Part shown: positions 1-13,900 of the stretch, piece by piece
How positions within the stretch are numbered: the first letter of the stretch is position 1
Layout: every line of letters starts with the position of its first letter
From: Pristionchus mayeri
Lineage: Eukaryota > Nematoda > Chromadorea > Rhabditida > Neodiplogasteridae
DNA: 64,000 bases
Direction: 5' to 3'
Assembly: GCA_036245805.1 (NCBI GenBank)
Contig: BTRK01000001.1
Span: forward strand, 35,908,758-35,972,757
Program-made: the position numbers and the translations under genes
Notes under the pieces: generated by a model
What the model was told of the DNA's origin: nothing
The model's database searches: none
Seen by the model: only the letters and a program-made list of their open reading frames with translations

Positions 1-241
1 CGCGGAATCGGAAGATCAGATTCATGAAGAGTGTAGGCTCTTCTTACTGAGGGCTCTATTACCAGTCAGATATTTTAGAGAGCATTCAGAATGATGAACT
101 CCTTGCCGATCCATTCCTAGAATAGAAAGGGCGAGCGAATGACAAGACGATTTCACAATGGAAAATGACTCAGAAAAGCGCAACGAGAGCACTTGACCAA
201 ATTGTCGATCGATAAAGCGAAATATTGATTGACAATTCCAG

Positions 242-3200
242 AAGGACGATGCTCATGCCGCGCCTGTCGCTTCCAGAAGTGCCTGGACTCGGGAATGGAC
301 CCGCATGGTGAGCTTACTAATTAATAATTGCCTAATTAGCCTAATTATCCCTCTAATTAGCCAAATTCCAGCGATCCAGCAGAGCCGCAACGCGCCCTAC
401 CCGCTGCCGTCCACCAGTTACGCGAGCGACCCGGTAAGTGTGATCTTTGATCTCTCGTTTTTGGATCCAATCTCCTTCCGTTGTGTCCTTTCACTATCTA
501 AAGAGCGTGTGCGGGAAGAGAAATTGAGATCCACACCACTCACGGTAGATCAACACCAAATGGGCAAGATGCTGATCTCTCATAAAAATAAGGGGGAGAA
601 TTTCGCGCAATCGTTTGACTCCCCTCGCTGGGGGCTTCCGGAAATAGAAGGGGGGAGTCACTCAGGAATGCTATGCAAACGTGTCTTTCTTAGTCATTTC
701 CTGTGCGCTATCGGTTCACTCCGTGCTGGTTAGTAATTCAATTAGCGCCGCAAAACGACTTTCGAGATACTTAGAAGAGCCCTCTCACGAGGTGCCCGAA
801 TTACCCAATCATAGATCATTCGTCTACTGGTTAACTTCCGGGGACAAAGGGAGAAAAATAGCGGGCAGTGGTGAAACTGCTTCCAGTACGATGTATGAAA
901 ATCCCATGCTACAGTGCACTTCCGGAAATTAGTGGTCAATCGTGAACTGACTTATTCCAGCGCGAAGCGCCCTCGTGCTATGCTACGAAGGACCTCGGGG
1001 AGATGCTGGGCGAGGCGATTACCCGACCGGACACTCCCCTCTCGCCCTCGGGCCTCTCCTCCACCGGCGTCTCCCCCGTCCCTCCCCAGCTCGACACGAA
1101 GAGCATCCAGAGATTCATCGAAAACGAAGACGTAAGTTCATTTCTATTTTCGAAATTGTCCCTGATCATTTCGTCCCTGATCTCCATTGAGTCGCTATCA
1201 CTATGCCCTTTCAATGCCGCTTGTGAACCAGAACTTCGCTATCAGTCACACACATACACCAGTTTCAGCGCTCCTGATCTCTAAATTGGCTTTCGAAGTG
1301 CTTCTCTGCTTCCGCGTGGTGTGTTTGAAACGTAGTCTGCACTCTGCCGAAAGCATACGCAAACCAGAGAAGAAACACCCTCTAGGTGGGCGCAAAACGT
1401 GCCCAAAGCGGTACCGCGCGCGTGCGTCCTCGATCGTAAAAGCGGCTCTCTATCGCACTATGCGCGTGGTTCGATGGTGTTTGAGGCAGGAAAGAAAGAA
1501 GAGCAGCCCTTGGAAGAGCCCTGTGTTTCGTTGATCTCTGAGTTGGCTAGCACTTTGCGAGTTCGTCTCCCTCTATTTTCGAGCACGCTCTGATAGCAGC
1601 AACAAAGTGACGGTAGTTTCACTGCCGTTATTTGGGTCAATGAGATCTCACGCAAGGGCATTGATAAAATGGTGTGATCAGTGCTCTTCCGGGTATGGCC
1701 GCTTATCAAAGATGACGGCGCCAACATCGGGGTCGTCACTGACTACGATACTGACTATGCGGACTGTTTATCATAATAAGCCCTCGGACGACGAAAGACT
1801 TCTAAGGAATGCAGAGCAGAGCGTAGTATGGGACTTCCACAGATCCCGAACTATGTTGTGTATTTCATGCAGGGAGAAAACAGAGCACAAATGGGAAAAC
1901 GAAGCACAGTGTAGTCTCCTCCTTTAGGGATAGCAAAGCACCCGAGTTGCTGACAAATAAGTACTTACTGTTCGTCGTATATGACTACAATATGTGACGA
2001 ACAGTACGAACAGATCAGATGGTGACATTTGTCAGTGATGTTATCGTAACTTGGGTGCATTCTGGGGGAGAATCAGAGATTATCGATCGGGGATTACCGT
2101 ACCCCTTTCAGCTGCGGGATCTCGTCACGAGGGAGATCAAGATGTACGGTCTGAGGAGGAGTGGCGGGTACAGGGGAGGAGCACTGCTGGATATTCTCAC
2201 CAAGCCGCCTGCGATCGAGAACAAGGACTCGCTCATGGTACGGTGGATTACTGTAGACTACCGTATTCTCATACTTACTGTAGAGAAGAACCATCAATCA
2301 TTCACTAGTAGCTAGAACAGGAGCATGGAATAGGAACTGAACAATAAAACAAGAACATGGAGAACATAGATCAAGAACACCCGGAAGTAATCGATCATTG
2401 CTTCAGGACATCTGCGAAGCACCAGCCTTCATTCACGACCAATCGCGAACTGAGTTCTGGCTGAACTACGAACTCTCCATTAGCATCGAATATGCGAAAA
2501 CGCACGCAGTTTTCAGGAATCTCAGCTTCTGTGATAAGGTCAGGAAATGTTTTTTTATTAATTTTTTAAAATTATATTCGCACTGAATTTCACGCGATTT
2601 GAAGTTTGATGCCATAATTGGGATCGTAAGCGTTAGCAAGCGAATTCTCACAAGCAATAGTTCATGGAAATCTGCGCGCTTTGTGCGCACTTTGAACGCT
2701 TACACTTGACGCGGTTACCACGAATCCGCGCAAGCTTTTAGAGCCCCCGAGGGGGATTGTTTGTGGTCGCTTATGCTGATTTTCTCGGGTGCTCACGCAC
2801 CCCCTTACCGGGGCTTCCCTTCTTGTTTTCATCCATATGGACCGTTTCTGAGAGAGATCTTAGAATATCATAGATTACACGCACCATAGACAGGCAGACA
2901 GAGCAAAAAGCAGTAAGGCTATAAACTGGACGTGTGACCGGAACCGGGAAATTGCATGGGGACCGGAGATGAGAACCGGGGATTACGGTTGCTTTTGCAG
3001 TGCGTCCTGCTGGAGGACACGCACCTCGCGCTGTTCATCTTCACCGCCGCCTACGAGGCCTACTTCAAGGAGGCCAAGCAGCTGCACTACTCCAATGGAG
3101 ACGACGTGGTCTTCGGCGAGGACACCGGGTACGGTAGCTGGTCCTATCGAGAACTGACTGGGGGCTTACGGTAGCGGATCGTTGACTGACTTTATTCCAG

Positions 3201-3727
3201 ATCGCCCAACGACCTGATCGATATCATGGTACGGTGCAGTCTGGATCCCGCGACCTTCGCGCTCTCGAAAGCGGTGATCTTCCTGAATCCGGGTATGCTG
3301 CTTTTTCAGTTGCTTTAAGTGCATTTTTGCTCTATTTTCTGCATTTTTTACTATATAAATATAGTACTTTAATACTAAAAGGTGATTTTTAGACGCGTTC
3401 GGCCTCTCCCCTGAGGGCAATAAGCTGCTGGAGCAGGACCGTGAACGCCATTTGCGCCTACTCTCCTCCTACACCTTCCAACGGTACATTTTTTCTACTT
3501 TGACCATGAAAAAACCGCTTTTCTGTTCTAACAAGTAACTGACGACGCATATTTTGATCTAAGGAATCCAAATTTGTAGATTCGGAGTTCGCGGTGCAGC
3601 TATCCTCGCTGAATCTATCCTGCTCCCGGCAACGACGCTCGCGCTGGGCAGAAGAATGCGCCATCGACCGCCCGCGTCCGCCCCACTCCTCTACATCTCC
3701 ACCCCTATGCCCGTTAAGGAAGTCTAA
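242..3727 (+). CDS. Nuclear hormone receptor, 3' part (5' end outside window)
   Basis: Ligand-regulated transcription factor of the nematode-expanded nuclear receptor family. Nine exons join in phase: 242-307, 372-433, 961-1131, 2112-2237, 2407-2538, 3001-3128, 3201-3292, 3393-3483, 3580-3727 (stop TAA). The first encodes the end of the second zinc finger (RCSCRACRFQKCLDSGM), followed by the usual 'GM-P-AI' continuation, so the earlier DNA-binding exons lie left of the window. Exon 961-1131 is a Pro/Ser-rich hinge. The ligand-binding-domain exons carry WLNYELSISIEYAK, FRNLSFCDK and FLNPDAFGLSPEGN, typical of helices 3-9. The C-terminus (ILLPATTLALGRRMRH...) is family-like but runs on into a short Pro-rich tail with no clear AF-2 helix. 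A polyadenylation signal lies at 3992-3997. The family is clear; the orthologue is not. Confidence 0.85.
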
Positions 3728-5403
3728 GACCCGGCCCCCTTAGGCCCCTAAGACCCTTAAGGCCTTTAAAGCACCACCCTAAGATTACGCTAAGGATCTC
3801 CACTTACCGGTCCTAGGTCACCTCGCTACTCGCAGTTAGTGTCTCTCTTCTCTTGCAAGGATTAGCTCCCCCTGTTCGTCTCTCAGTTTCTCAGTTTTCT
3901 GCCCTCGATTATCGATCTCATTCACGCTCGGTTGAAGTTTCGCATCCGTGTTCTATCTCTGTGATTGTTTATTCTCCACAGCAACGATAATAATAAATAT
4001 ATCTGATATTACAAAAAAATAACATACTGCTGGCGTGCTTTACAGCCTTCGCTCCAATTCAGCGTTCAGTCTGTCCTGAGGCTGTCAGCGACCTATGAAC
4101 CGGTCTTGTAGTGCCCATGTAGTGGATTTCACCTATTTAAAAGAAACTACAAAACATAACGAGGAATTCGAAGTCTTCCTCTTGAATCATTGCATGACGA
4201 GAGAAGCGGCTGATGTCTGAATCTTCCTGCTTTGATCTACGATTGATAAGCGTATCTAGTGTGAATAGTGAATGGTTTGCGGGAAGCACAAAAGGGCATA
4301 AATAGAGCCGTAGGAATGATGAACTCGATCTATCATTTCGTAAACAAGTGTGCCTTCTTGTCATATTCCTCCCTCTTACTCCCTTTCCTTCTTGAGATCA
4401 AACGATGAAAGGATTGGACCCCAATGATCTATATGAGCATGAACTAGTTGAACGAGATTGAACGAGATCATTCATCGCTTGCTCTTGAGACTAAATAGAG
4501 AAAGGACGAATGTGTGTGCGTTTTTTTCTCAGGGACTCACGAAGCCTTGCGAACATTGGAAATTACTTCAGTTCGGAGAGTGTAGGTGTTGAAAAGCTTC
4601 ACTTCGTCCGGCTTAACATTGATCGCATCTACTGAATTCCTTGTGAACAGTAGCTCCGTAATTTACTTGTGGATTAACTCCAGTCTTTCCGGTTCATCAT
4701 TCATCACTTCTGATGCTTGCCCCGTGAAAAGTAGTCCGTTCTATGTCCGTTCATTGAACGTGATGAGTGCTCAGATCCCACTCTTTCTCTCTTACTTCTC
4801 AGTGATGGCATTTTCAGTATCTCTCATTTCACCGTTCTTTGCGTTGGGAGCAGAAAGAGAAAAAGGGAGCAGTAGAGATCGTTCACTTTCAGGGGAAACG
4901 GGGAAATTACATTTTCGAGCGCGCGCATACATGCGCACGTTTCCTTATGGGACAAAGTGACGAGCAAGGAAACGACGGGGGCATAGGAATAGAGGCTAAC
5001 CAGGAAATGGACTAAAGCAGACACGTGCCGATTCGAAGAGGGGAAATGAAAAACAGATGCTTGAGAGGCGACTTCGAGTGACTAATAATGTAAAAAGGCT
5101 CGCCAGGTGATGTCTGAACAACACCACAAAACCGGCATATGCGCTAATCGTAGTGTTAGCCTAGGGAAGTAAAGCGATAACACATTAGGGTACAGCATCC
5201 CTGAAAGGGTTAGAGGCATACGAGGAAAGGGTGACGACGAAAATACGGCAGAAAGTCACGTTGCGGCAAATATCGTACCCGGAATGTGCGAAAATTGTAG
5301 CGAATGTGAATGAGGACAGCAAAATAGGGCACAAACACTCGCTAAGGGAAGGTATTTAAAGCAAAATGCCGAGATATCATCTAGATCGGAAGTGCAAAAG
5401 TGC
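3728..5403. other. Intergenic, no gene recognised
   Basis: After the receptor stop there is an AT-rich 3' region with an AATAAA at 3992-3997. I see only short unrelated open frames and no domain or splice chain here. A short imperfect tandem (gaacgagatt units) lies near 4446-4470. Confidence 0.5.
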
Positions 5404-5487
5404 TGTCATCCGCAGGATTCGAACCTGCGCCCACAGAAGTGGACTGCGACCTGAACGCAGCGCCTTAGACCACTCGGCCAGAATGAC
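5404..5487 (-). tRNA. tRNA-Leu (anticodon CAG)
   Basis: On the minus strand an 84-nt type II tRNA folds completely. The 7-bp acceptor stem is GTCATTC with GGATGAC, with discriminator A. The A box is TGGCCGAGTGG, the anticodon stem-loop CTGCG-ttCAGgt-CGCAG, there is a long variable arm, and the B box is GGTTCGAATCC. No intron. The anticodon CAG reads CUG leucine codons. The CCA is not encoded, as is normal in eukaryotes. Confidence 0.96.
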
Positions 5488-6480
5488 ATGTTGGTGGATG
5501 CTCGCTAAACGCATCTCGCGCTGAGAGAAAAGGAGCATATACACGGGGGGGGAAAATGAATGAATCTTCACATCGAAGTACTCCCCGTTCCTTCCCTTCA
5601 ATAGGCTCATAAATTTTTTCCTGTTTTTTGAAACTAAATTTAGATTTGTCCGTCATAATAACTTCTTCTTTTGAAATATCTCGTTGATCCACGCACGCAA
5701 TTTACGCAAGGAAACACGTTTTCGCTTCACACTATGAAATCCACACTTTGAAAACTGGGCCCTCCAGAAACAACTGCCAGTAAATTTAGCGGTAGGTTAA
5801 TATTAATAAGTCGAGTTAGAGTACAATTATTATGATAAATCGCTACTCAAAGCATGCTAATCAGAGAAAGGGAGCGTATGCAGCCTTAGGGATCCAAAGA
5901 TCTTCCCCTGTAACCCGAATAACCTCCCTGATCCCCTCACTCCACCGAATAGCCCTCAGGGGCGTCAATTGTTGGCGAGCGAACGATATGAATGGAGAGT
6001 GCATACGATAACCCTCGCGAAATGAGAGACGGGGTTGTCCACTTGAGACTATCCCAGGGGGAGATGCGCAGAGCATCTGAACGTCCCCTCCTGTATGCGG
6101 TTACTGCCCGTACTATTCGCGATTTGCCTGGCGAAAGCCAGCTTTTTCGATGTCTGTCCGGCAAATAGACAGTCCATTGGAGGTGAGACCCAGTTGTGAT
6201 TTTTTTATCTGGGAGAGATTTTGTGCTTCTGCATAGTGAGAGATAAATAATCATTATTTTTCTGGGAAAACATATTTCTTCAGAATGTCTTGCGGGTCTG
6301 TGTCCATTTGGCTCTAAGTGCATCAACAACCACTGCTGTGAGCAAATTACCTCGTTGTTGTTCATATTTCTTCATCTTATATCGAAATTCTGGACAACGG
6401 TCTACATGAGTAAAGAAAATGAATGAGAAAATGAAAATTAATCAAAATATTAATTATTATTTTTAAAATTTATATTGAAG
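5488..6480. other. Gap before the CC/ShKT gene; its first exon not found
   Basis: AT-rich sequence. The first coding exon of the next gene, with ATG and expected signal peptide, should lie in or before this stretch, but I could not identify it from sequence alone. The open frames on the minus strand at 5861-6365 have no recognisable domain. Confidence 0.35.
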
Positions 6481-9400
6481 GCATCCCGACGAACACTCGA
6501 AAGTTCACCACACACAGGAGAAGACAGCCTGTAATCGACTCGAATTTGATAGGTATCCGAAACGTCAAATTATTCAGGCAAAATTTGATTTGAATTATTG
6601 ATCGAGAATTTAATATTGTTTACAGTGGACATCGAGAAGATACGGAGGATGAAGGGAGGGCCATGCTACGTAAGAGGAAACGAACCGATCGGAGGTTAGT
6701 AAGCTTTCATAAGGAGATACTCTCTGATTCTTGTCAAAAATTGATAATACTACGAGATGTCTTCGTGAGACCACAATGTAGGAGATAGGAGGGTCACTTG
6801 AATTTTAATATTTTCTTCTTTTCACTCCTCTTTTATATTGGAATCGTCATAATCGTTTATGGTCTCTTCATTAATTCTGTGTGATGTCAAATACAGGATA
6901 TGTACAAATTTTTTGCTCATTTCAGTATGTCTCGGAGACGATATCTGCCCTGTGGGCTACACCTGCGAGAACGACTCTTGTTGTAGTGAGTCAAACCTTG
7001 ATCATAATCAAACATATAAAAAAATACACATCTCTATCAGGCAGGTTCAGTGTATTTGTATTTGCTTACTACGGCTTCAGAATTTTTTTTATAGGGACCT
7101 TTAGGACAGTCTGCAGGAGCTATAATAATTCTCGGCGCTTCTGCACAATCCCATCAAAGTTATTAAGTGCCTAAGCATTGTATGCGTATGCACAGATAAT
7201 TCCTACATGTATTTTTCTGATTTCATCTTACTGCTACAATACAGTGTACAAAACGTATGTTCATCCTACTTGGAAATAACAAAAATGTGAATTAACTCGA
7301 TGATTATTACATTTTCGGGACTGTAATAAGAAATCGGCTTAGGAAGTATAGTGCTTGGGTAATCCCATAAAGTGTCTGGGATTGTTCAGAAGCGCCAAAT
7401 GCTCTGATTCCCCCATTGAGTGCCTAGTCCGTAGGTGCCATTGCTCTGTCAGATGTGGAGGAGGGCAGGCGACTTCGGTCGAGGAAGAGGAAGAGACCAG
7501 AGAGTGAGGAGGATCAACTAACTGAGGAGGAGGAGGACGTGCTGGCGAGGGAGAGAGGAGCGAGGAGAGGCGGAAGAAGAGGAGGGAGGAGGGAAGAGGA
7601 GGAGGACGAGGGGGAGGATGAGGAAGAGGACGATGAGGTTAACGTTCATTCCGCTGGCAGACAGTTTGCTAGAACGATATTACTTGAAATTTCAAGTAAC
7701 TAGTCTAGTCTAGAGCCGAGATGCTAAATTTCGAAAATGTTTATATTTCCTGTTCTCCTTTACATGTTCTACGTCATTAGATAAGTTATGCAAGAAATAC
7801 ATCGCATTGAGAGTAATCGCAAAGTATTTTTAGATAATCCTTGATTTGTGTGATGTTTATAGAGAGAAGAGGAAGAAACTGAGGATGGAGAGGAGGAGGA
7901 AGAAGAGGAGGAGAAGAGTGAGGAGCGATACGCCAGTGATGAGGAAAGAAGAGAGGAGAATGAAGAGGAACCGGATGAGGTTCCAAAATTTTCTTATTTT
8001 TGTTTGATGGGACTAGTCAGAATATATTTCTCTACTCATGTTTCCGAACCGAACGAACAACAATCCTATTCCTTTGCCCGCTATACTAGGTTCCCAAACG
8101 TGTGTTGTGAGCATCCGTTTCAACTCGTAACTCGACCATTTTATCAATCTAGAAATAAATTTTAGGATGAAGATCTAGACATGATTCGAGCAAATCGACG
8201 TGGATTCAGAAGGAACAAGGCAAAGAGGAAACCGAGAAGTGAGTATTCTCTGATTGAACCGGTACACCCTGGTCTTAGTTTTAACGTGTGTATCACTTTT
8301 ATCTTTCACCTCTCAATGCCTCTCCGTATGGAGAGAGCGCTCTATGCCACATCTGTCACGCAAAGTATGAGCACTCTCATCTAGGGATATGCAAACGCTA
8401 ACCGATATACCGGAATGGACCCATTAGCTATGCGATATATCGGAATTCCCACTCAATAGGCGATAATATCGGAAAAAACGTTTAAATTTTTATTGAAACA
8501 CATCTCAAAATTCTATATTGAAACAATGGGGGACCGATTCAAAATTCTATATTGAAACAATGGGAGACCGATATATCGGAATGCCAGAAATGAGAGGAAA
8601 ATATCGGGAAAATATCGTTATCGTTCACATCCTCGTATTCAAGCATCCGCATATACTTGAGATAGAGGATCACCTCATGAAAAAAAGGAATAAGAAAATC
8701 GGGTCGCCGTTTCTGCACGTTTTCAAGACTGCTTGAGTTGCGAAAGTGCATAGAATGGGGAGATCGTGGTATAATTTCGCGAACTCCAATGGAAATGTTT
8801 AGAATTCACCGAGCAAATCCCCGAAGCGGAAGAGGTCGAGGAAAAGCCGGCCGAGATAAAGAACGTCTGCCCGATCGGATACCCCATTGGAGGTGAATAT
8901 TCCTGCACTGATCTCACTAATATTCCTGAGATAACGTTTGCTAGGGCAGTCCGGCTGCTAGATATGGCTGCCTGTTACTGCGTGTTCTACGAAACGTTGA
9001 CACGATTGGAGCTGAACGAAACGTAGTGTTATTGGACACGATGTTCTCGTGAAAATACTTTCCATCATACACATTTACGAGTTTCTTACTCATCTCACTT
9101 ATTTCTAGGTTGATAGCACACGCATAATTACTTGAAAATTGTAGAGTGCGTCAGTCGCCAATGCCCCGACGGCTACTCCTGCTACAAGAACTCTTGCTGT
9201 TAGTTTTAAAAAATATAAGGATTAAACAAAAAAACAAATTCAGGTGTAATCACGCCCGAGATCAACTGCGAGGACACCCTGCCCAGGTGCCACTCCTACC
9301 TCTGCGACATCGACGGATACAGCGAGTTCATGGCACACTTCTGCCCCAAAACCTGCGCCAAGTGCACGACTCCAGTGAGGATTTGCATTATTTTCGATCT

Positions 9401-10952
9401 ACTTAGATTTCTATGCATACTCAATATAAAAGGGAGAGGGGTAACGGAAAGGTGGAGTCAGGACAAGCAATTTTTCAATCGCGAAGACTCTAGGTGGTCC
9501 AGTCAGGTGGGGCCAACTGCTGCTGCATGGACGGCACTACGTCGGATGAGAACCCACCGGATGAGCACCAAAAAATGGACCCTTCTGTAGGACTTTCACA
9601 AAAGCATTTTTGACACTTTGGAAGCCTACTGTGAACTTGCTGAGGAGGGTCCATTTTTTGGTTCTCATCCGGTGAGTTCTCATCCGATCTGGTGTTGCAA
9701 GGACTAAGCATGTTTACGTGGTTGCACCATTATCATTTCATATAGAAGAGCTTGAAATGAAGAAGAAAACTATAACTATCTAATTCTCCCCGTATCGCTT
9801 ACTCTCGCGCCGGTACGTCAAATCCCGAAGGCAATTATGCGTGAATGCTTCTCACAGCATCTCTGCGAAGGATCAACAATCTGTCAGGACGAATTAGTGT
9901 TTCCAGTACTTCCTTTTCTCTTGATTTCGCTACATTTCGAATCTAATCATGTTTCTGACCCATTTCTGACGACGAGGGAGTGATTAAATTTCGGAAACTG
10001 TATCAGAGAGGAATTAGGGATGGATGGACAGTTGCAAGAGAGTCAGCCACTACTCCACTCGCAATACCTCTCGCAACTATGATATCATAGACTGACCTCG
10101 ACCTTTCTGAGGAAGCAAGCGTGCGGGTTGGCTAACGCATTTGATCATTCCGCTACACTGCGTGAAGGATGAGTAGACACATCTCATCGCGCACTCTCCC
10201 ACTCATTTAGAACTGCAAAAGTGCTAGGAAAACGATCTCTCTTTTTTTCTTCTCACTCGCGTAGGTTGAAACAAGAGAGGGAATGGGTGCGTAAAGGGTG
10301 GTTCAACATCGAGCGGGAAATTGCTTAAAGGCGAAGACTTCGAAAATTACCAGCTCTGAAATGGTAAACCCATGCAATTTCAACCCGTTCTAATCGAGAA
10401 GTTAGCCGATCGCTTGGGAACAGCATTGTTGGGGTGTGGATGGAGAAAAGGGTTTTTTTCAGAAGTCAGCCCATCGTCAGTCGTCAAAGAAGCCAGTGTC
10501 CACCTCAACGATCTCTTCAGTCTACGGAAACTACGAACAGCGAGAGAGGGGCAAGGGAGCGATCAGCACGAGTTTCGTTCAGGTTGGAATTTGACCAATA
10601 ATCCAGACTAAAAAAAAATTAAAAAAATACGTGATAAATCTCAAATTGTGCGATTTTGTAACGCACATGTTGAATCGATGATATCATATCTCCACTTCCA
10701 ATATTTTACATGCCAAATGCTGCTTGGAATGTGTAGAACTATGTTTTCTACCTGTTCGCTACGGGTTTTCATTCATTATTTAATGAAATATGAGTACATT
10801 TCTATTTTTAGCAATCTGGCGTTCTTCCGGAGTTGTGCACGGACCGTCGCTCCGACTGCGGCGAGTGGGCGAATTCCGGCTTTTGCACCTCCGCCATCTA
10901 TTCGACGGCTCAGAAGATGAAGTTTTGCGGTCGCAGCTGCGGATACTGTTGA
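6481..10952 (+). CDS. Secreted-type CC-domain / acidic-linker / double ShKT protein (5' partial)
   Basis: Ten exons join in phase: 6481-6552, 6626-6694, 6926-6985, 7453-7637, 7863-7979, 8166-8238, 8803-8892, 9145-9198, 9244-9374, 10812-10952 (stop TGA). Two cysteine modules of the nematode CC-domain pattern occur: one with CYVRGNEPIGG and CPVGYTCENDSCC, one with CPIGYPIGECVSRQCPDGY ending in CC. Between them lie about 140 residues of Arg/Lys and then Glu/Asp-rich low complexity. Two six-cysteine ShKT domains follow, the second ending at the stop with CGRSCGYC. ShKT domains are common in secreted nematode proteins and cuticle-associated enzymes; here no enzyme domain is visible. The first exon with signal peptide was not found, so secretion is inferred from the cysteine modules. 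The exon 6481-6552 is the least certain. Confidence 0.75.
8395..8600. repeat. Short direct and inverted 'CGATATATCGGAAT' repeats
   Basis: In an intron of the ShKT gene, a unit of about 33 bases (aattctatattgaaacaatg plus flank) is repeated in tandem around 8509-8572. It is flanked by several copies of a palindromic cgatatatcggaat motif. No coding potential seen. Probably a decayed MITE. Confidence 0.6.
9543..9686. mobile_element. Small MITE with about 40-bp inverted repeats
   Basis: The left arm starts CGGATGAGAACCCACCGGAT and continues to AAAAAATGGACCC. The right arm is its inverse complement with two mismatches, ending GAGTTCTCATCCG. It lies in the long last intron of the ShKT gene. No transposase and no clear target duplication, so it cannot be assigned to a superfamily. 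Confidence 0.65.
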
Positions 10953-13900
10953 TTATCGATTTTTTTCTGCTATTATGATCCTAATAATATGTTGGCATGC
11001 TCAATTTGCATAATGGCGGCCCTATCGAGCATTGCTACAAACATCATAATGTGTGATAACATAATAATTAAAAAACATAATAACTAATTAAACGATCTCT
11101 TAACGACTAGGCACAGTTGAACCTTTGCTCGTTCCAAATCGCTGAGATCAAATCGCTGTAAAGTCAACTCTAAATTCCTCTACGATTTATCACAGGGAAT
11201 GTTTCAGCACAAAATTCCGCTTCAATTATCAGCACACGATTTCCTTGAATGGAAGTTGCACAAACACGCTACCCGTCACTACCGATTCGGCGCTGATCGT
11301 TCACAGACGGGATGATACGTCCAAAACACGCTCTCTTCAATTTCCGTGCTCTCTCGACTCCACGACCATCGAATCGATAGTTCTATCGATTCGAGTCGGA
11401 TTAAGAGTCTAATGTGATGGAAGTAGGGATGGTTTCGCAAGGGGGTGTGTTATTTTAGAACTTTCTTATTTTTGAGTTCAATGACGGATTTGATAATATT
11501 ATTTTTCGCCATCTGTAGAGATGTAAAATGAGTAAAAAAATCTAAAATGATACACTCCCCTTCGCAAGAAATGATGTCTTCATGCTGCGTACTATCATGC
11601 CTAACAGATCGATAAAATAGTGCGCATAATGAAGAGAGTCATTTCCTGCGAATCCATCCCTAGATGGGCTAACGACGCGGCGAGAACAAGAGAACGACCC
11701 TGAATCTCGTCTCCGCTTGATAAACAAGGATGGACTAAATTGAAACACGTTTGGTCGAGAAACGAGAGGATGGTGGGATGGGGGAAAAGAGTTGCACTCT
11801 CACGTTAGGAAGAGGATTGCACCTCGTCAATCTCGTTTGAATACTCGAAAAGGACATCCGAAAGAAGCTCCTACGGGGCCGTACTGGGAAATTTAATTAT
11901 TTTTTAAACGAAAATTGATTCGAACCCGCACGAGGGTGCACATGTGATCAAGGTTCGCTGCACGACAAGAAATTAATTGGCGGAGATCGTACATTCCTTC
12001 TCTCTCATCAGTGGCCATTAGAGTACGGGAAGCGATACCACGAATTTTAATTCCGTTGCTGTAAAAACACTTTCTAAATTCACAGCAAGTTCTCCCGTTC
12101 GACTGTCGAGAAAGAACACAAAAAAGACGATATTTTTGCGAAGCAATTGCTAGTGCCTAAATTCAGGCGCGCATTCTGACATGTACCTTTACCTATACCA
12201 TGTTACAATCAGGCTCCAGCAAGGTTTACTGGAACGACTCGTTTTGATGCACTATACACTCTATGTTTAGTGTTTGGTAGATCACGCGCGATTCGGTGAT
12301 TAAACCACCGCTGGTGCGGACGAACTGTCGAAAGACGTGTGTTGATAAGATACCACAACCTGCGCTGTGAGATCCACTGCAATACACTTTGACCTTTCCT
12401 GCAATTATGACAGCAATTGAGAAATTGTCTGACTCTCTCCTATTTGAATGCTCTCTAGCTTTCTCTATCCTGTAAGAGAGTGTACAAAATGAGAAGAGAC
12501 AGAGGATTGCTCAGGAAACTCAATGAATATTGTTCGAATACTGAACAAGTCCTTGTTGAAACATCACTGTTCAATTTGGAACGAGATCTGTGAACAACTC
12601 TGATCGATGAGCAAACTTGTGACATTTAGGCGACATTCTCTTTGCTTTCCCCCGCACATTAGAGTTTAGAGTGGTTCCAATTCGCGAGTTCACGTGCTTT
12701 CCACTCAATGGTTGACCAACGAAGAGACTGAGAGTGGAGTACAAAAAAGTATGATTAAAAAGTATGATCGACTACACTCATGTGCGAGGAAAGGGATAAT
12801 AGAGAAGTAATAGTCCGGGCTAGTGGACGATCGTAGTGGCTCTTAAAAATTGGAAGATCGATGTGGCTTCAAGTGAGATCTCAGTGAAGAGTAGTAGCCT
12901 GAATACTCTCCTATCCGTGCTTTCAGCGTTCCTTTTTGAAGTTCACAAATTTTCAACGACCATTCAGCCTCAACCAATCTTTACAGTTCATTCGATTTGG
13001 GAATTAGAAAGTTCAAAAAGTGGTCGTCTATCTCTCTCACTTCCTCCTACTCTCTTGCCCAATTAGGCGCCAGAGTGAATACAAGTTTGCGAAACGGTTG
13101 ACCGATTTTCGAACGTTGTTGTGCACAAGCGATCACTGAATTAGCTGCTGAATAGGAAGGAGAACAGAGTGGTGCTGATCGTTCGCAGCCCGGTTTCAGC
13201 CAATTTTCCGCTTGTGTACCGACTGAATGAGAACAAAAGTTTTGATTCCCAGAATTTTCCCAATTTTCTCAATATAGATTATGCTGAGAGAAAACGAGAG
13301 ATTGGTCCACTAAACGAGAGATTGAACAAACCTGACCGAAAGCCCTTTCAGGATCACGCTTGACCTGGCACCGTCCCAATCAGGCTGGTTTGCCGCACCA
13401 TTAGCACAGGAAGAGAAGGGCAGAATGGCTTGCATTTACATCGCGGAAGGCCTTTGCTTTTCTTGGCAGGTGTTCTTTTTTTCAAATTCTGAAATTATTC
13501 TTGTCGAATATGTCGCTACTTCATAGTACGAATTCACAGATTCTGATAAAGTCCGCACGCTTTCAAATTTCCTGGAAGTTCCATTGTCTCACATCAATGG
13601 TTCTAATATAAACTTACATACTCTTGTTTATCTACGGGTGTCATTTCTCATCACATCTCACCATTTTATGGCCGTCTCTCTTCTTTTCCAGGTAACATTT
13701 TGATTTGGCTGTGATCTCATGCTTATGCGGTGTTAGCGGCGTGAAGGTCACTCAGTAGACGATTTGTCTGCCTCTCTCTGATCCTCACGCTTACTCGCTC
13801 CCTCTGACCTGCGAGAGAGCACGCTAAATGGAGAAAGTCAGGTGATTACTCGCATAGAGTGAAGAGGAACATTCTAATCTCGGTAAACTCTCGTTCCTCC

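Noticed and set aside
4586..4960. 124-codon open frame with hydrophobic stretches, possible signal peptide for the ShKT gene
   Set aside because: Low-complexity Ser/Phe composition, no suitable donor in phase with exon 6481-6552, and no sequence resemblance to a secreted N-terminus.
7455..7986. Simple Glu/Arg-rich low complexity as a free-standing gene
   Set aside because: The frame continues in phase into the CC-motif and ShKT exons on both sides, so it is a linker of that gene.
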